Numbered from the stretch's first letter, positions 6,174-13,874 are shown. The stretch: 14,446 bases of DNA from JBOFWL01 sp051653605 (GCA_051653605.1 JBOFWL010000133.1:1-14446); one strand, 5' to 3'. Made by a program: numbers and translations. Notes: generated by a model not told the origin, from the letters alone.

Positions 6174-8407
6174 GAGTTCGGTTCAGACATAAGATATTCC
6201 AAAATGAAGAAAGTGGTTATACAATTGCATCCTTTACAACGAAGGACGAGAGCGTACCGATTTCTGCCAGAGATAAGAAATATAGGTCTCCTGGATACTA
6301 TAGCTTTATTGCGTTAGGTTATGGATTTCCTTTAACGGAAGATATTGAACTGGAGATGGAAGGAGACTGGGTTGCATCAGAGCAGCATGGATTGCAGTAT
6401 CATGTAGAACAGTTCCTAGAAGTAGTGCCCAGGACCCGCGAAGGGATTATCGGATACTTAAGCAGTGGAGCAATAAAAGGGATCGGACCGGCTACGGCAG
6501 ATCAGATTTATTGTAAGTTTGGTTTGGACTCGCTGGAGGTTATAGATCAGGATCCGGAAAAGCTGTTATGTATCAAAGGGATTACCAAACGGAAACTAGA
6601 GGATATTAAATTGACTTCTGGAAAGAATAAGGTCTTTCGTGAACTGATGACATTGCTTTCGCCATATAAGGTTTCGACCAAGAAAGTAAATGCGATTCTA
6701 AAACAGTTCGGTGAGCAGTCGATCCATGTGGTTCAGAATATCCCGTTTATGCTATGTGCAATTAAGGGATTTGGATTTCTGACCGTCGATGATATCGCTA
6801 GAAAATGTGGTTGTCGGTTGAATGATCCCATGCGGATTTCGGGTTGTGTTAGTTATGTACTAAAGGATGCTATGAGTAAAGGACACCTCTATTTGCAACA
6901 AGAAGAATTGATTTCTGAGGTCTTAGGTGTACTGAACCATAAGCTGCCGACAGCAGTGGTATCCATGGTTGAAGTGTCTGATGTGGTCTATAAGTTGATT
7001 ATGCAAAACAGTATTATCAACGATAATGGGCGAATCTATATTGTGAAGCAGTTTGAGGAAGAGAGAAGTACGGCCCAGTTGATTGCTAGGCGATTGCTGA
7101 TTAAAAGCAAGAAGATGGTCATTGATCAGATTCTCCAGAAGGCGCAAAAGCAAGTGGGAATTGAACTTTCAAAGACTCAGGAGCAGGCAGTGCGGATGGT
7201 GTTTAAACATCCAATCAGTATTATCACAGGTGGACCGGGAACTGGAAAGACCACAGTATTGAAGGTGGTTTTGTATATTCACCAGGCTTTGGCGCAAGGT
7301 GATGTACAGCTTATGGCACCGACTGGTCGTGCAGCTAGAAGAATGGTGGAGAGTACTGGATTCTCAGAAGCTTCAACCATGCATTTAGCTCTTGGGTTAG
7401 TGGGTGATGGAGAATCGTATCAGGAATTTGAGCACCTAGAAGCAGAGTTAGTAAATGTGGATGAGTTCAGTATGGTCGATCAACATCTGGCCTATGAATT
7501 CTTCAGACATCTGCAGGATAATACCAGAGTCTTGATTGTTGGCGATGTGGATCAGCTTCCGTCTGTGGGAGCGGGTGATGTGTTTCGACAATTGATTGCA
7601 ACGAATTTGATTCCTGTAACGAAGCTTGATATTGTTTACCGGCAAGGATTGGATAGTTCTATTATAACCAATGCGGCACTAATGCAGGAGAACAAGACGG
7701 CTTTTACCTTTGGTGAAGATTTTCAGTTTTTCGAGGGTAAGGATGCAGAGCAGACAGCGGCAATTGTAAAGGAGCTATACCTACGTGAAGCCACAGTATA
7801 TGGAACCAATGATGTGCAGATACTGACACCGTTTCGGAAAAAGAGCCAGGCTGGTGTAAATGAAATGAATAAGGTCCTACGAGATGTGGTTAATCCTAAG
7901 TCATCGCAGAAAGCGGAAGTAAGGATAGGAGTAAACATCTTTCGAGTTGGAGATAAGATTATTCAAAATAAGAATCAAGGCGAGATTAGTAATGGTGAAA
8001 TGGGCACCGTCTTACGGCTTTATGAAGATGAAGACGGCTGTGGCAAAGTAGATCTACAGTTCTCAGAACGAAAAGTGACCTATGATGTGGAACAGATGGA
8101 TATCATCGAGCACGCATATGCAACCACAGTCCACAAGTCTCAGGGAAGTGAGTATCCAGTGGTTATTATTCCATGGGTGAAGGCGTTTTATATTATGCTG
8201 AAGCGCAATATTCTCTATACGGCCATTACCAGAGCCAAGGTCCGCGTCATTATTGTAGGGGAATGGTCGGCAGTTTGCCAGGCTATCCATACAGTCGATA
8301 ATGAGCAGAGGAATACCGCTTTGGCCGAGAAGATTATTTACTTTTATCAGAGCTTGGTAGAGCAGGAAAAGGTTACGGAAGCAGAACAGTTAAAGTTAGC
8401 AATATAA
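6170..8407 (+). CDS. RecD2-like ATP-dependent DNA helicase (SF1B)
   Basis: This 745-residue helicase of superfamily 1B resembles RecD2/exonuclease V alpha. The N-terminal ~330 residues hold an OB-like start and helix-hairpin-helix segments (SSGAIKGIGPATADQIYCKFG, ~98-118; LCAIKGFGF, ~195-203). The motor begins with Walker A GGPGTGKTT (~354-362), then motif II DEFSM (D431-E432), motif III-like VGDVDQLPSVGAGD, a UvrD_C_2 box TVHKSQGSEYPV (H655) and LYTAITRAK (~682-690). All motor motifs look intact and the length is near that of RecD2 proteins (about 740). It should unwind DNA 5' to 3' during element replication or repair. The start ATG overlaps the previous stop (ATGA). A terminator-like stem follows it at 8442-8479. 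Confidence 0.93.
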   Translation: MRVRFRHKIFQNEESGYTIASFTTKDESVPISARDKKYRSPGYYSFIALGYGFPLTEDIELEMEGDWVASEQHGLQYHVEQFLEVVPRTREGIIGYLSSGAIKGIGPATADQIYCKFGLDSLEVIDQDPEKLLCIKGITKRKLEDIKLTSGKNKVFRELMTLLSPYKVSTKKVNAILKQFGEQSIHVVQNIPFMLCAIKGFGFLTVDDIARKCGCRLNDPMRISGCVSYVLKDAMSKGHLYLQQEELISEVLGVLNHKLPTAVVSMVEVSDVVYKLIMQNSIINDNGRIYIVKQFEEERSTAQLIARRLLIKSKKMVIDQILQKAQKQVGIELSKTQEQAVRMVFKHPISIITGGPGTGKTTVLKVVLYIHQALAQGDVQLMAPTGRAARRMVESTGFSEASTMHLALGLVGDGESYQEFEHLEAELVNVDEFSMVDQHLAYEFFRHLQDNTRVLIVGDVDQLPSVGAGDVFRQLIATNLIPVTKLDIVYRQGLDSSIITNAALMQENKTAFTFGEDFQFFEGKDAEQTAAIVKELYLREATVYGTNDVQILTPFRKKSQAGVNEMNKVLRDVVNPKSSQKAEVRIGVNIFRVGDKIIQNKNQGEISNGEMGTVLRLYEDEDGCGKVDLQFSERKVTYDVEQMDIIEHAYATTVHKSQGSEYPVVIIPWVKAFYIMLKRNILYTAITRAKVRVIIVGEWSAVCQAIHTVDNEQRNTALAEKIIYFYQSLVEQEKVTEAEQLKLAI

Positions 8408-8441
8408 TCGAAACTGTTAAAAAATTAAACTATTAATGGTG

Positions 8442-8479
8442 ATGGCGGCATTCTATTTAGTATAGGACTCCGCCATTTT
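8442..8479 (+). terminator. terminator-like stem between helicase and next gene
   Basis: ATGGCGG (8442-8448) pairs perfectly with CCGCCAT (8470-8476), with a 21-nt loop, followed by a short TTTT. The large loop and short U run make it a moderate terminator at best. It ends about 8 nt before the ribosome site of the next gene (AAAGGAG, 8483-8489), so it could instead act as a processing or partial-attenuation site splitting the operon. Confidence 0.5.
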
Positions 8480-8495
8480 ACGAAAGGAGATCAAG

Positions 8496-9071
8496 ATGAA
8501 AGAAATGTTATTTAAGAGCTCAGCAGTAGTTGCAGCACTAAATCAAGTAGAAGGATTCAACCCAGCGGAGTATGCAAGGGTGATCCAAAAGGAAGGACAA
8601 CAAGACCAGTTATATTTGGATGTGGCGATAAGAAAGTTATGGTTTCGCTTGAAGCATCCGGTGGGAAAGATTAAGAAAATCGTTCTCGGTATGAGTGAAA
8701 ATATGGCGGCAGTTGAAGCTAGAATCTATTTGGATAAAAACGATCCGGAAGATCAGTACATTGCGTGCGGATTTTCACAGAAGTTTAGAACCATGGATGA
8801 TGTCTTTGGAGACAAGTTCATGGAAATGGCTGAGACAGCGGCAATCGGAAGAGCATTGGCAGAGGCTGGGTTTGGTATCCAGTTTGCGGATGTGTCTGGT
8901 GAGAGAGATGATGAACAGGTGGATGCGGGTATAGCATTTGATGGAAATACAGCATTACCAGTAGGAGCAGAAAGCTTTGCACCTGCGATGGAGATGCCAG
9001 GATATCCACAGGCACCGACGCAACCACAAGCAATGCCCCCACAGCAGCCGTATTATCAGAATCAATTCTAA
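8496..9071 (+). CDS. putative single-strand annealing (Erf/Rad52-like) protein, N-terminal part
   Basis: This 191-residue piece is the N-terminal part of a longer protein. Residues ~30-140 include YLDVAIRKLWFRLKHP, MAAVEARIYL and AETAAIGRALAEAGFGIQFAD; the last motif resembles the AETRAIGRAL signature of Erf/Rad52-type single-strand annealing proteins. A Q/P-rich linker follows (~165-191) and ends at TAA (9069-9071). The same frame continues open after this TAA to 9413 with the same Q/P-rich composition and then a small globular domain. CAA or CAG to TAA would explain the stop, as Gln fits the local composition. The annealing-like domain is complete, so the truncated product may work. Ribosome site AAAGGAG is 6 nt upstream. 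The annealing role is inferred from one motif and the neighbouring exonuclease and helicase genes. Confidence 0.7.
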   Translation: MKEMLFKSSAVVAALNQVEGFNPAEYARVIQKEGQQDQLYLDVAIRKLWFRLKHPVGKIKKIVLGMSENMAAVEARIYLDKNDPEDQYIACGFSQKFRTMDDVFGDKFMEMAETAAIGRALAEAGFGIQFADVSGERDDEQVDAGIAFDGNTALPVGAESFAPAMEMPGYPQAPTQPQAMPPQQPYYQNQF

Positions 9072-9413
9072 CCAGTGCAGAATGCACCAACACAGAGTAT
9101 TCAAGGACAAACCTCTTCAGGGCAAAGTGTTCCGGTACAGAATATGGCACAAGGACAACCGCTTGCTAATACAACGTCACAACCAATCAATCGGCAAGCA
9201 CCGATAGAAACGCTTTATACACAGATGAATTATGAACAAGCGGTCAAGGTTGTGATTCGAGGGAATGGAAAGTGGGCTGGTAAAACATTAGGACAGATAA
9301 CAGTTGAAAGTCCTAGCACCGTGCAATTCTTTGCAGGTGATGGATATAAGGGACCTGATAATTTAGTCCGGGTGGCAGCTAGAATTATTCTGGAAAAAGC
9401 TCAGGCTGCGTAA
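9072..9413 (+). pseudogene. detached C-terminal part of the annealing-like protein
   Basis: This stretch is in the same frame as the gene before it, separated only by one TAA. It starts with more Q/P/N-rich linker (PVQNAPTQSIQGQ...) and ends with a ~65-residue domain (NYEQAVKVVIRGNGKWAGKTLGQI ... DNLVRVAARIILEKAQ). That domain is reminiscent of the small C-terminal module of exonuclease X-like proteins (G-K-x-x-G-K-T-L-G). No ribosome site stands before the GTG at 9075 or the ATG at 9144, so independent translation is unlikely. Intact, the joined gene would encode about 305 residues. A sequencing error is the main alternative. Confidence 0.7.
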
Positions 9414-9426
9414 GGGAGAGACTGGT

Positions 9427-9588
9427 ATGGAAAAGGAATATAGAGGAATGGCAGTCAAGTATGGATATGTAGTTATTACAGCCAAGAATGAGGCGGAGGC
9501 ACTGGAGAAAATGAAGAAATTAGATGCGACATCCTATGATTGGTCTGATCCAGATGATGAGCAAATCGTTGAAGAAGTTGACTATTAG
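9427..9588 (+). CDS. small hypothetical protein, 53 residues
   Basis: The ATG at 9427 has AAGGGAG about 9 nt upstream, and the frame ends at TAG 9586-9588. The product starts MEKEYRGMAVKYGYVVITAKNEAEALEKM and has an acidic tail (DPDDEQIVEEVDY). The pattern of a beta strand (YGYVVITA) followed by a helix (NEAEALEKMKKL) resembles small host-takeover or element proteins but no family is recognised. It fits tightly between the annealing-like gene remnant (13 nt) and the next small gene (23 nt), so it belongs to the operon. Confidence 0.7.
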   Translation: MEKEYRGMAVKYGYVVITAKNEAEALEKMKKLDATSYDWSDPDDEQIVEEVDY

Positions 9589-9611
9589 TAGTGAAAGAGA
9601 GGACAAATAAA

Positions 9612-9812
9612 ATGAGTGAATACCGTTGGAAAGGAATGACCAAGATTCCATACGAACAAGTTTTAGAAAGTATCAAGAAGGGAAAAGTGGACTTTGCACT
9701 ATGGTTATATCCAGATGACACCGAAGCTTATATTGAGTCAGATGAGGTAACGCAGGAAATGATTGAGGAACATCATCATGCAGGTGGAGAATTTGGAATT
9801 GAAAAGGAGTAG
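9612..9812 (+). CDS. small acidic hypothetical protein, 66 residues
   Basis: It starts at ATG 9612 with GAGAGGA 8 nt upstream; a GTG at 9591 would add seven residues but has no ribosome site. The protein begins MSEYRWKGMTKIPYEQVLESIKKG, has DFALWLYPDDTEAYIES in the middle and ends HHHAGGEFGIEKE. It is acidic with no membrane segment, and I do not recognise the family. Its last codons contain the ribosome site (AAAAGGAG) of the next gene, which starts 2 nt after its stop, so translation is likely coupled. Confidence 0.75.
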   Translation: MSEYRWKGMTKIPYEQVLESIKKGKVDFALWLYPDDTEAYIESDEVTQEMIEEHHHAGGEFGIEKE

Positions 9813-9814
9813 CT

Positions 9815-10486
9815 ATGGATAAAAAGAATAAGTTGATTATGGAATACATTGGCGAAGACTTTTGGTCGCGCCCCGTATATCGGGATCAGTTTAATCGTAT
9901 ATGGAAAGATATTAGTTTAGGGATGTCTGGAGAACCAGATTTGCATTCGGTTGTTGACAATGATGTTGATGGTGAACCAGATACGCCTATAAAAGAAGGA
10001 ATTCAGTATACCATTTTATCTTCATCAGTAGAGCATTTGATAAGTGAAGAAAAGAAGTTCCAATACATGATGTTAGGCCGCTTGAAAAGTGACTGCGATT
10101 TTTATTTGGGACATGGAAACCGATACCCAGCTAGGCTTTGGAATGGAGATGAAAAGGAGCATTTAGAACATATGAAGGAAATCTGGAATGGTTTTTCAGA
10201 AACGGAGAAGCCAGAGTGGCTTACACTAGAACAGATCCAGGAATATGAAAAGAAAATGTTAGAAGGGACTAGCTTGAGAAAGACTGCGGAAAGAATTGTG
10301 ACGATTGGCGAAGGAACTTATCGGATTGGATTTATCAACGATGAAGGGAATGAAGATGAGACAGAATTTGAAGCTTGTAATTTACATGAGCTTCTGGAGC
10401 TTTATCGTAATTTCTGTGAAGAGAACCAGTTTCCGATGAATACAGTTACCTACGTAGAAAGAAATGAATTAGATGAAAGAGAATAA
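9815..10486 (+). CDS. LPD11-domain protein
   Basis: The 223-residue product has, at ~60-150, features of the large polyvalent protein-associated domain LPD11: EKKFQYMMLGRLKSDCDFYLGHGNRYPARLWNGDEKEHLEHMKEIWNGF and PEWLTLEQIQEYEKKM. LPD domains occur in proteins of conjugative elements and phages, and their function is unknown. The C-terminal ~70 residues (GTSLRKTAERIVTIGEGTYRIGFINDEGNE) form a separate, unrecognised region with an acidic strand-turn-strand look. No signal or membrane segment is visible. The start ATG at 9815 has AAAAGGAG 6 nt upstream inside the previous gene. It is followed after 14 nt by a small membrane protein gene. Confidence 0.75.
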   Translation: MDKKNKLIMEYIGEDFWSRPVYRDQFNRIWKDISLGMSGEPDLHSVVDNDVDGEPDTPIKEGIQYTILSSSVEHLISEEKKFQYMMLGRLKSDCDFYLGHGNRYPARLWNGDEKEHLEHMKEIWNGFSETEKPEWLTLEQIQEYEKKMLEGTSLRKTAERIVTIGEGTYRIGFINDEGNEDETEFEACNLHELLELYRNFCEENQFPMNTVTYVERNELDERE

Positions 10487-10500
10487 GAATGGAGGCGCAT

Positions 10501-10761
10501 ATGTACGAAATAGAAACACGAAAGAAGAGCAGGAGAAATTCTAGTTATAGTATTCTAATCATTTGCTGGTTTTATATCAGCATATTCAGTATATCTTGTC
10601 TATTTGGGAAGGTTTCCAAATTGGAGGATTACATAGTGGTGTTGCTGGTTGAAAGAGAGTATCGAATCGAGCAGCAGCAGAAAATCATAGAGTACTTTGA
10701 AAGCAATGAAGAGACAGAGACACCATTTTGGTATCTTCCGGATGATGGACGGATTCTATGA
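10501..10761 (+). CDS. small single-pass membrane protein, 86 residues
   Basis: The ATG at 10501 has GGAGG 5 nt upstream; an in-frame ATG at 10489 overlaps that ribosome site and is rejected. The product has a basic N-terminus (ETRKKSRRNS), one hydrophobic segment at ~16-37 (YSILIICWFYISIFSISCLFG) and a charged, coiled-coil-like C-terminal part (LLVEREYRIEQQQKIIEYFESNEE). The basic residues before the segment predict the N-terminus inside and the C-terminal part outside. The family is not recognised; the shape resembles small membrane proteins of conjugation modules. Its stop overlaps the next tiny reading frame (ATGA at 10758-10761). Confidence 0.7.
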   Translation: MYEIETRKKSRRNSSYSILIICWFYISIFSISCLFGKVSKLEDYIVVLLVEREYRIEQQQKIIEYFESNEETETPFWYLPDDGRIL

Positions 10762-10805
10762 AACTCATCGAAATATGCCAAGGAGGTATCTGCATGAATG
10801 TATGA
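10758..10805 (+). CDS. possible 15-residue coupling mini-ORF before the primase
   Basis: ATG 10758 overlaps the previous stop (ATGA) and the frame reads MKLIEICQGGICMNV, stopping at TGA 10803-10805, eight nt inside the primase gene. It carries the AGGAGG (10781-10786) that serves the primase start. Ribosomes finishing it would end right at the primase start codon, so its role may be translational coupling. It may also be chance. Confidence 0.3.
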   Translation: MKLIEICQGGICMNV

Positions 10806-11985
10806 TGTAAAAGATTATCCATTTGATATACGCGATGTTGTACAGCTCTTAGGCTTGCAGATTAAGCATAGGAATCCCAGCTCTTGGGATACCAACTGTC
10901 CTTTTTGTGGGAATCGCAAAGGGAAGTTGAATATCAATACCACAAAGAATGTTTATCGTTGCAATTACTGTGGAGAATCTGGTGGTATGTTGGCTCTGTA
11001 TGGAAAGGTGTATAATCTCACGAACCGGGAGGCTTATGATGAGATTGTACAGTCTCTTCACTTGGGAACGAATGCACCAGAATATCAGGTGCCGGAGAAG
11101 AAAAAGATTCCTGAAGAGGAACTGACTAATGCGGAAAGAGCGGATGATAAGGTGATTCATCAAACTTATATGCGGTTGTTGGATCTACTGACGCTTACAG
11201 ATCATCACAGAAAGGATTTGCGATCACGAGGTTTGACTGATGAGCAGATGGAAAAACATTTATACCGTAGTACGCCGCTATTTGCATTTAAACAACTGAC
11301 AGCAAAGTTAATCGCTGAGGGTTATACGGTACAAGGAGTTCCGGGATTCTACATGCTAAAGGATGGAAGCTGGTCGATGAATGTTTCGGTTAAAAATGGA
11401 GGATTCTTTGTGCCGGTGATTTCAATAGACGGTTTGATCCAAGGGATGCAGATTCGTTTGGATAAGCCATACGAGGGCATGAAGTATATTTGGTTTTCCA
11501 GTGTGAATAAGGTAAATGGAGTTACCTCTGGAAGCCCTGTTCATTTCATTGGAAATCCTAGTTCAGTAGTGTACATAACCGAAGGATCTTTAAAGGGCAA
11601 TATTGCACATGAACTATCTGGCAACAGTATGCTTTGTACGGCAGGAGTGAATCACTATAAACACTTGAGTGGATTGCTTCAGCAATTGAAGAGCAGTGGT
11701 GTAAGATATGTATTTGAATCATATGACATGGACAAGCTTCAAAGACCGGTCTGCAGAGCAGATTATTCAGAGGAGTGTATAGCATGTGCGGAACGGCAAT
11801 TAGGCGGTAGCTGCTATAAGAAGCAGCGAAAGCTTACCAATATCCAAAAGGGCTGTATGCATGTCTATGAAATTTGCGAAGAGCTGGAGTTGTCTTGTAC
11901 GAGATTAGTATGGGATGTAGATGAGAATGGAATTTGGAGAGAACGAGTGAAAGGCATTGATGATCATTATGTTGATCAGATGTAG
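10798..11985 (+). CDS. CHC2-type zinc-ribbon/Toprim (DUF3854) primase-like protein
   Basis: This 395-residue protein resembles element-borne primases. Residues 34-58 hold a four-cysteine zinc ribbon (C34-x2-C37 ... C55-x2-C58; DTNCPFCGNRKGK ... VYRCNYCGESGG), as in the CHC2 domain of DnaG. A Toprim/DUF3854-like domain follows, with YITEGSLKGNIA (E262) and FESYDMDK (E307, D310, D312) as metal-binding candidates. A second cysteine cluster (C319, C327, C330, C339) follows and may bind metal. It probably primes replication of the transferred or excised element DNA. AGGAGG lies about 11 nt before the ATG at 10798; another ATG at 10794 is in a different frame and stops at once. It is the last cytoplasmic gene before the sortase. 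Confidence 0.85.
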   Translation: MYDVKDYPFDIRDVVQLLGLQIKHRNPSSWDTNCPFCGNRKGKLNINTTKNVYRCNYCGESGGMLALYGKVYNLTNREAYDEIVQSLHLGTNAPEYQVPEKKKIPEEELTNAERADDKVIHQTYMRLLDLLTLTDHHRKDLRSRGLTDEQMEKHLYRSTPLFAFKQLTAKLIAEGYTVQGVPGFYMLKDGSWSMNVSVKNGGFFVPVISIDGLIQGMQIRLDKPYEGMKYIWFSSVNKVNGVTSGSPVHFIGNPSSVVYITEGSLKGNIAHELSGNSMLCTAGVNHYKHLSGLLQQLKSSGVRYVFESYDMDKLQRPVCRADYSEECIACAERQLGGSCYKKQRKLTNIQKGCMHVYEICEELELSCTRLVWDVDENGIWRERVKGIDDHYVDQM

Positions 11986-12002
11986 TAGGTGAACGAGTGA
12001 AT

Positions 12003-12028
12003 GGCTGGGGTGTATACCCTGGCCTTTT
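12003..12028 (+). terminator. weak terminator-like stem before the sortase gene
   Basis: GGCTGGGG (12003-12010) can pair over its full length with CCCTGGCC (12017-12024), using two G-U pairs and a 6-nt loop, and TTTT follows. It lies 18 nt after the primase stop and 44 nt before the sortase start, so it may reduce read-through between them. Confidence 0.5.
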
Positions 12029-12067
12029 ACAACTAAACATTTAAACCAATTGGAGGTAGAGGTATTT

Positions 12068-12811
12068 ATGAGTAAAAAAGATAAGGTTATAACAGGCATC
12101 ATTGTAATAGGCATTGCTGGAGTTTTGTTTTTCTGTGGATTTAAGATTTACCAGATCTACTGGGAATATAAAGATGGAAGTGATGTGTATGAGGAAATAG
12201 AAGAATACATAAACATACCAGAAGACCCAGAGGAGACTGTAGGAGAAGCCGAAGATGAGGATTCAGAATATATTGATTTTTCGAAGTTGCAGGAGATGTA
12301 TCCAGATATTGTAGGATGGATTCAGATTCCGGAGCTAGGGATTAGTTATCCGATTCTGCAGGGGAAGAATAATAGTTTTTATCTAAATCACTTGCCAACG
12401 GGTGAAGCCGGGAGATGCGGAAGTATTTTCTTGGATTGCAATAATGATCCGAACTTTGGTGATACCAATTCGATTGTATATGGTCATCATATGAAAGACG
12501 GGACAATGTTCGCGGCGCTGAAGCACTATAAGGAGCTGTCACAGACGACATACCTTTACGTTTACACCCCATATGATGTTTTGCAGTATCAAGTGATATC
12601 TGCATACCAAGGGAGTACGGCCAATAGAGCGTATACATACTATTTTCCGGAAGAGAAGGATGTGCTGGAGTTCCATAAGTTTGTGTTAGGTAAGACGGAG
12701 ATTAGAACAGTGGTTGAGAGTTCATTAGAAGATAAATTTATCACGCTTTCGACCTGTGATAATCAGAGTAACAGTGGGCGCTTTATTATCCATGGAAAGT
12801 TAAATTGGTAA
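12068..12811 (+). CDS. srtB: class B sortase
   Basis: The 247-residue membrane-anchored transpeptidase has an N-terminal hydrophobic segment (~7-25, VITGIIVIGIAGVLFFCGF), an acidic linker, and a sortase domain from ~70. The catalytic residues are visible: H140 in VYGHHMKDGTMF, C230 in TLSTC and R238 in NSGRFIIHGKL. SrtB-type enzymes attach sorting-signal proteins to the cell wall or pilus; its substrate is not in the window. The ATG at 12068 has AGAGGT and an upstream GGAGG within about 16 nt; the ATG-like start at 12050 adds six residues without a ribosome site. Class B sortases are common in conjugative elements of Clostridia, next to surface and transfer genes. Here it is the last gene before a stem-loop and transposase debris. 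Confidence 0.93.
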   Translation: MSKKDKVITGIIVIGIAGVLFFCGFKIYQIYWEYKDGSDVYEEIEEYINIPEDPEETVGEAEDEDSEYIDFSKLQEMYPDIVGWIQIPELGISYPILQGKNNSFYLNHLPTGEAGRCGSIFLDCNNDPNFGDTNSIVYGHHMKDGTMFAALKHYKELSQTTYLYVYTPYDVLQYQVISAYQGSTANRAYTYYFPEEKDVLEFHKFVLGKTEIRTVVESSLEDKFITLSTCDNQSNSGRFIIHGKLNW

Positions 12812-12891
12812 AAATGATTCGTGGTATGTAGAAAAAGCGAAAGCGCTGTCTGCGCGATTAATAATAAATCTAGCTATAATGAATTAAAATA

Positions 12892-12937
12892 TAGTATCAG
12901 TGGGCAACCCGTGTTTTGGGTTTGTCTATTGATACTA
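12892..12937. terminator. long near-perfect stem-loop after the sortase gene
   Basis: The arm 12892-12910 (TAGTATCAGTGGGCAACCC) pairs with 12918-12937, allowing G-U pairs and one bulged T, around a 7-nt loop. It gives a stem of about 19 bp, much longer than ordinary terminators. Only short T-rich stretches follow on either side. It may be a bidirectional terminator for the sortase operon and the leftward transposase relic, or the footprint of a mobile element. The relic's reading frame ends exactly inside it (stop at 12935-12937). Confidence 0.6.
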
Positions 12938-13425
12938 CATTTTATAAAAAGCTATTTGATCTTCTTCAAAGGCTTTGCGATCTTTGATATTTAGACTGCG
13001 AGCCGACTTAAGGTCTTGTCTTTTGGTGAATCGTTGAACGGCAGCAACTGAAACTGTAGCGGGAAGAAAGCCATCCTGTATGAGGCAAAGGTGGATCTGT
13101 GTGGCATTAAGCCTGTGGTATTTCTCCTTGAGTCGATAGGTTTCTTCAATGGATACATCAGAGAGAGCTCTGGTGCTGCCTTTGTCTTTACGTGGTTTGG
13201 ACCTGAGAGAGTCCTGCCACCAATGCGATAATGAGCGGTCCAGCGCTCAAGGGTGGTGGGCTGATATTTGACGGACTTGCCATCGGGTAGCGTTAAGGGG
13301 TTGGCAGTAACTCGGCGATAGTAAGCGGCAGCGGAAGGGTCAGGAAAGACACCCTGAATGACTGGAGCAATCAGAGCGAACTTAAAGTGTCCCATTTCAA
13401 TAGTTGAAACATTGTTTTTTGACAT
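12935..13425 (-). pseudogene. truncated, frameshifted DDE transposase/integrase relic
   Basis: Reading leftward from ATG 13423-13425 (with AAAGGAG upstream), the first ~70 residues (MSKNNVSTIEMGHFKFALIAP ... AAAYYRRVTANPLTLPDGK ... ERWTAHYRIGG) match the N-terminus of a large Mu/IS-type DDE transposase common in Clostridia. A frameshift near 13211-13216 moves the reading to another frame, which continues DSLRSKPRKDKGSTRALSD ... NATQIHLCLIQDGFLPATVSVAAVQRF ... SARSLNIKDRKAFEEDQIAFYKM, about 92 more residues, and then stops at 12935-12937. The catalytic domain, which should follow, is missing. So it is a relic of roughly one third of the family's length; the frameshift is real because both halves keep family sequence. 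Family naming is from memory. Confidence 0.8.
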
Positions 13426-13741
13426 AATGATCTCCTTTGTATTTGATGAGATTATCATATAGAAGAGAGCGGGTGAAAACCATTACGAGGTTGTGTGGAA
13501 GCACTCAAGAAGAATTGTCGTGACAAGGGTGCGGATGTGAAGTTGTAGTAAAACGATGAGCCTGTAGGAATGAAAATTCAGTCAGCAGAAAGAATCGATG
13601 GAGGAAAGACTTTTCTAAGAATAATAGATTAAGAAAGGCGCGAGGGGAGGTCTCTAAGTCAGTCAGAGCCCCAAGCCAAAGCTGCTTGTGAATGTGGCAC
13701 AAAATATTAATGATTTTTATGCCATGGTACATATAAGTAGG

Positions 13742-13787
13742 GTAAGGTGATATTTCCTTACTCAGGGTTAATTACGCACTGAGTAAG
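13742..13787 (+). promoter_or_regulatory. mutually exclusive hairpins (three-segment switch)
   Basis: The segment 13756-13765 (CCTTACTCAG) can pair upstream with GTAAGG (13742-13747, 6 bp) or downstream with CTGAGTAAG (13779-13787, 9 bp). The two cannot form together. The arrangement is seen directly; a switching role is inference, as no U-run follows. Confidence 0.4.
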
Positions 13788-13848
13788 TCGAGTTAATCAA
13801 TCTCGATATACATTCACGAAAGGCTGTGCTACTGTGTGTATATGAAAA

Positions 13849-13863
13849 GTTACTTAAAGTAAC
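13849..13863. promoter_or_regulatory. 15-base palindrome, possible operator
   Basis: GTTACTTAAAGTAAC has 7-bp perfect arms about a central A. It lies 90 nt before the first peptide gene, right before GGAAAGGAG. It could be a dimeric regulator site or an RNA hairpin. Confidence 0.35.
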
Positions 13864-13874
13864 GGAAAGGAGCG

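Noticed and set aside
12873..12878. TATAAT after the sortase gene as a promoter for the peptide genes
   Set aside because: No -35 at proper spacing, and a long stem-loop and a transposase relic of opposite direction lie between it and the genes.
13505..13732. 75-codon minus-strand frame
   Set aside because: Lies antisense in the hairpin-rich stretch, no ribosome site, no recognisable domains.
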